DNA from: Roseibacillus persicicus
GTDB taxonomy: Bacteria > Verrucomicrobiota > Verrucomicrobiia > Verrucomicrobiales > Akkermansiaceae
Assembly: GCF_014651675.1 (NCBI RefSeq)
Contig: NZ_BMXI01000005.1
Span: forward strand, 240,143 to 304,142
Direction: 5' to 3'
Length of the DNA: 64,000 bases
A program made the position numbers and the translations under genes. Below the pieces are notes generated by a model. That model had not been told where the DNA came from. It ran no database searches and was given only the letters and a program-made list of their open reading frames with translations. Positions 61,270 to 64,000 of the stretch are shown here, piece after piece. Every line of letters starts with the position of its first letter. The stretch's first letter is position 1.

Positions 61270-61881
61270 TTAGTATTTCACCGAGCAGCCGTAAGGCTTG
61301 GTCTTGGTGGTAGCGACTTCTTTGCCAGCGAGAACGGAATCGAGAGCCGCAATCACATAGTTTTCAGAGTTCGGGATGTCCGCAGAGTCGGTGGAAGCCT
61401 TGGAGTCGATGGCACCGTCATAAGCGATGTGGCCGTCACCGGTGATCACGATCATGTGAGGAGTGGTCTTCGCGTCGTAGGCTTTGCCAGTCTCGCCAGT
61501 GGGGTCGAGGAGAACGGCAGTGGCCTTGGTGCCAGCTGCATCAGCGTCCGCTTGGGAGAAGCCTTTGGCAGTCTTGCCGGAAACGATGGAAAGCCACACC
61601 ACGTCCTTGCCGGTGTAAGTTTCCTGAAGCTTCTGCATGTTCTTGGACTCATAGTGCTTCTTCACGTAGGGGCAGCCGTAGTTGATCCACTCCAGGACAA
61701 CAGTCTTGCCGGAGAAGTCTTCCAAGGAATGCTCCTTGCCGGAGAGGTCCTTCAGGGTGAAGGCGGGGGCGTGGGGAGCATGGGCGCTTTCTGCAGTTGC
61801 TGCTTTCGCGTCTTCAGCGAGGGCTGGAGTGGCGAGTCCGACGAGGGCCGCGAAGGCTGCGGCGATGGTCATTAGTTTCAT
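61270..61881 (-). CDS. secreted peroxiredoxin-like / redoxin-family protein
   Basis: A 203-residue protein with a signal peptide (MKLMTIAAAFAALVGLATPALA). The thioredoxin-fold redoxin domain begins at about 38 (PAFTLKDLSGKEHSLEDFSG, KTVVLEWINYGCPYVKKHY). The reactive Cys70 sits in a CPYVKKHY motif rather than CxxC, so a peroxiredoxin-like single-cysteine chemistry is suggested. A second Cys lies near the C-terminus (YGCSVKY). LLDPTGETGKAYDAKTTPHM holds the cis-Pro region (TTPHM). A periplasmic thiol oxidoreductase or peroxidase is likely. The DsbD N-domain-like gene lies about 83 bp upstream on the same strand and may supply reducing power. A terminator follows at 61213-61244. Confidence 0.88.
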   Translation of the reverse strand: MKLMTIAAAFAALVGLATPALAEDAKAATAESAHAPHAPAFTLKDLSGKEHSLEDFSGKTVVLEWINYGCPYVKKHYESKNMQKLQETYTGKDVVWLSIVSGKTAKGFSQADADAAGTKATAVLLDPTGETGKAYDAKTTPHMIVITGDGHIAYDGAIDSKASTDSADIPNSENYVIAALDSVLAGKEVATTKTKPYGCSVKY

Positions 61882-61964
61882 AGTAGTTTGGTTTGTTGGT
61901 TGTTGAGAGTTGTTTTCAGGCGATGGCCCAAAGTTGAGACGCAGGATGAAAGGGAATATTCCCG

Positions 61965-62774
61965 CTATTTTTGCGTTTCCAGTGAGATAGGAATTCTGAC
62001 GGGTGGGGTGGGTCCGGCCAGCACGATTTTGGCTGCGGAAAGGTCTTTGCTATATTCCGAAGCCTCGACGGAAATCTGCAATCCAGAGTCGGTCCTCTGG
62101 ATGGAAGGGACCGAGCCCGGTTGGAAAAAGTCCGAAGTTTCGCTGAAGGCATCCAGTTCTTCTGGGGATTCCCAGTTGTCAGGGGGAGTGAGATTGATGA
62201 GCCACTTTTCGCCCTCTTTTTTCACCGAGCTTTTCCAGTCTGTGCTCGCGTCGGTTGGGATGAGCGTGAGGCCTTCGGCCAGTTGGGTGGAGGGCTCGGA
62301 GGCAGTTCCTCCTTTGGCCACCACTTCCAGTTTGAGTTCGACCTCATCGCCTCCGACCAGGCACTGATTATCATTGCATGCCAGCCAGGAGGCTTTGGCC
62401 TTGAAAGTATAGGAACCGGGTTCGACGGAGGGCGCGATGTTCAGTTGGGAAAAGAACAAGGTGGTCTCCTCGTAACCATTGGTCGGGAGTTCGCCAGTCT
62501 TGACGCGATGGGGAACAGGAAAGCGCAGTTCGCCCGTGGTGATTCCCTCCGGCAAATCCTGCCAGTCCAGCGCGACGGCCTGCCCCATTTCGCCGGGGTT
62601 GATGTAGTAGACGTGCAGCGATTCGGCTGGAGTCAGTTCCAAGGCCACCTCGACAGTGGAGCCTGCGGCAACGGAGGGAGGGGCGAGCAGTTTTACTTCG
62701 GCAGTAGACTCCGCTTGGACGGAGCAAGTGCAGGCGGCGAGAACAACGGCAGTAGTCCGGTAGCGATTAAACAC
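61965..62774 (-). CDS. exported DsbD N-terminal-domain-like protein
   Basis: About 269 residues from a GTG at 62774, beginning FNRYRTTAVVLAAC; the LAAC sequence could be a lipobox, or cleavage may follow at VQA. The mature part matches the DsbD alpha-type domain: VKLLAPPSVAAGSTVEVALE, LHVYYINPGEMGQAVALDW, and FKAKASWLACNDNQCLVGGD with two cysteines where DsbD alpha has its reactive pair. No DsbD membrane domain is present, so electrons must come from elsewhere. It is upstream of and co-directional with the peroxiredoxin-like gene. The longer frame from a TTG at 62861 adds sequence without similarity. Confidence 0.8.
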   Translation of the reverse strand: MFNRYRTTAVVLAACTCSVQAESTAEVKLLAPPSVAAGSTVEVALELTPAESLHVYYINPGEMGQAVALDWQDLPEGITTGELRFPVPHRVKTGELPTNGYEETTLFFSQLNIAPSVEPGSYTFKAKASWLACNDNQCLVGGDEVELKLEVVAKGGTASEPSTQLAEGLTLIPTDASTDWKSSVKKEGEKWLINLTPPDNWESPEELDAFSETSDFFQPGSVPSIQRTDSGLQISVEASEYSKDLSAAKIVLAGPTPPVRIPISLETQK

Positions 62775-63003
62775 GATGCTAATTTCTGGTAGTTTGAGTG
62801 GGACGCAAGGGGAATTTTGTGAGGAATCAGTCAGAGCCTTTGAAAGGAGTAAAAGGGACAAGGAACTAACGATTTAGAACCAATGTCGATAGGCCAAAAA
62901 GAATAGGTTCAGTTGCATAATATTTATTTGTATCGCAAAGTATTGAGGCGCAACTCTCCACGACTGAGTCGACATCCAAGGACCAATTTTGTAAGGGAAA
63001 AGA

Positions 63004-63690
63004 GTGAAACAACTTGCTGTCATTTCCCTCGCCGTCACCCTTCTTTGCCCGAATTTATTTTCCGAGCCCTCGGCCAAAGAGCAATTCGAGACTCAGGACA
63101 ATGTGCTCAATCGCGTCTATGGTGAATTGAAGAAAGAGCTCGAGGCCTATCAGTTTGCCATCGTGCAAAAGGAGCAGCGAGATTGGGTGGAATATCGTGA
63201 CTACATCAGCGAAGCGCAACGCGGCTACGAGGGGACTTCTGACGAAGAGGCGCAACTGGAGATGGCGGCCGGCTTGACCGAATCGCGGGTGCAATGGTTG
63301 CAGGCTTGGAAAACGGCCGGAGAACACGAGGGTCTGGAGGGGGAGTATCGGGACTCCTATGGTGGCTTCCTCCAGATTGTAAAGGAGGGGGACCAGCATT
63401 ATTTCGCGCTCCATGTCGTGCGGGGGCCCAGCTTTCATCTCGGGATTATTGGCGGCAAGCTTCGGGTCAATGGCCATAGTGCCTGGTTCGAGACCCGCGA
63501 CGAGCACGATGGCAAGGAGGCTTGGCTGACCTTTGTGCCCAAGGAAGATGGTTCAGGCCGCATCCGCATCGTCAGCGAGAACGCCCGGCATCTCCACGGC
63601 GCCCGGGCTTATTTTGATGGCAGCTATCTTCGACTGGGTGAAGTCAGCGCGGAAGATAGAAAGAGGGTGATTTCGGGGGAGCTGGAGTAA
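63004..63690 (+). CDS. secreted LprI-N-like protein
   Basis: A 228-residue protein starting at a GTG with AAGGG nearby, with a signal peptide (KQLAVISLAVTLLCPNLFSE). Residues about 28-105 match the lysozyme-inhibitor LprI N-terminal domain pattern: DNVLNRVYGELKKELEAY, then KEQRDWVEYRDYISEAQRG. Unlike classical LprI the cysteines are absent. The C-terminal half (YGGFLQIVKEGDQHYFALHV, YFDGSYLRLGEVS) is a separate beta-rich domain of no recognised family. A periplasmic role, possibly protecting against lysozymes, is only a suggestion. Confidence 0.75.
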   Translation: MKQLAVISLAVTLLCPNLFSEPSAKEQFETQDNVLNRVYGELKKELEAYQFAIVQKEQRDWVEYRDYISEAQRGYEGTSDEEAQLEMAAGLTESRVQWLQAWKTAGEHEGLEGEYRDSYGGFLQIVKEGDQHYFALHVVRGPSFHLGIIGGKLRVNGHSAWFETRDEHDGKEAWLTFVPKEDGSGRIRIVSENARHLHGARAYFDGSYLRLGEVSAEDRKRVISGELE

Positions 63691-63716
63691 GGGGGAGGCG
63701 GAGCCCTAGAAGAATC

Positions 63717-63998
63717 CGGTAGGTCGGTGTTTCGCCGAAACCGACCCCTGAGAACCCGTCCGTTGGGGATGGGCTCATTCGCCTGCGATTGTTGGATTCG
63801 AGCGCGGGTTGGTGGGGGTGAACTCGGAAACCCGCAGAGGCGAGTTCGAACACCGAGAGGGTCAGCTTCGGCAAAGCCTGACCGGCCGACGCCGGTAGGT
63901 CGGTGTTTCGCCGAAACCGACCCCTGAGATCTCGTCCGTTGGGGATGGGCTCATTCGCCTGCGATTGTTGGATTCGAGCGCGGGTTGGTGGGGGTGAA
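63717..63998 (+). repeat. two 107-bp direct repeats with palindromic REP-like hairpin, period 175 bp
   Basis: Copies at 63717-63823 and 63892-63998 differ at only two bases. Each begins with the hairpin GGTCGGTGTTTCGC / CGAAACCGACC. The 68-bp spacer holds a related hairpin (GGTCAGCTTCGGC, AAAGCCTGACC). The array runs to the window edge, so the copy number is unknown. No coding frame is convincing (63727-63927 and 63644-63874 are shadows). Confidence 0.8.
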
Positions 63999-64000
63999 TT

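Overview
This window looks like a chromosomal segment of a moderately GC-rich member of the Verrucomicrobiota (PVC group). The indicators are protein types common in that phylum: a ThuA / heme-binding propeller / cytochrome c fusion, DUF1080 and DUF6797-like secreted proteins, a GxGYxYP putative glycosidase, LamG plus thrombospondin-type-3 proteins, Sec-exported Hcp-like proteins with cadherin-like tails, and a GxxExxY protein. This is inferred from protein families; no rRNA is present to confirm it.

Layout. 1-2583: a pirin / DoxX / YceI-lipoprotein operon on the minus strand, divergent from a LysR regulator, with a perfect LysR-type palindrome between them. 2802-9278: a secreted GH2 glycosidase and a 1232-residue LamG/TSP3 surface protein, each followed by a hairpin terminator. 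9516-12048: a three-gene operon of a PEP-hydrolase-like TIM barrel, a cupin and a Tm-1-like (UPF0261) protein. 12078-16657: a secreted basic-secretory-protein-type metallopeptidase, a DUF1080 protein and the ThuA/cytochrome fusion. 16895-31510: a carbohydrate-degradation cluster with a GxGYxYP protein, a response regulator, a beta-propeller histidine kinase, an aldose-1-epimerase lipoprotein, a DUF6797-like protein, a large GH2 enzyme and a parallel beta-helix protein. 31507-43540: a small outer-membrane barrel and a 3618-residue secreted repeat protein in one operon. 44138-50404: a laminin-G-like secreted protein, tRNA-Thr(CGT), two tandem secreted Hcp-like genes and a membrane/spermidine-synthase fusion. 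50453-57223: cysteine synthase, a methyltransferase/FAD-oxidoreductase pair, and membrane-anchored proteins of unknown function. 57290-60917: aspS and hisS, separated by a small repeat-bounded element carrying a GxxExxY gene. 61270-63690: a peroxiredoxin-like protein, a DsbD N-domain-like protein and an LprI-like protein. The right edge holds a 175-bp-period tandem repeat.

How the genes work together. Many products carry Sec or lipoprotein signals, and the overall picture is a heterotroph with a large exported glycan-processing and surface-protein repertoire. The DUF6797 / epimerase / kinase / regulator operon diverges from the GH2 / beta-helix pair, so the two-component system probably controls glycan use locally. 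A 19-bp near-palindrome occurs upstream of both the first GH2 gene and the Tm-1/PEP-hydrolase operon, so these may share a regulator.

The most unusual item is the 0.5-kb element between hisS and aspS. It has about 31-bp terminal inverted repeats built of 10-bp GCAGAT units, the GxxExxY start codon lies inside one repeat, and possible 7-bp direct repeats flank it. A 144-bp empty relative with the same end polarity lies upstream of hisS. Also notable are the two Sec-exported Hcp proteins with no type VI secretion genes nearby, and the giant protein with four tandem propeller modules.
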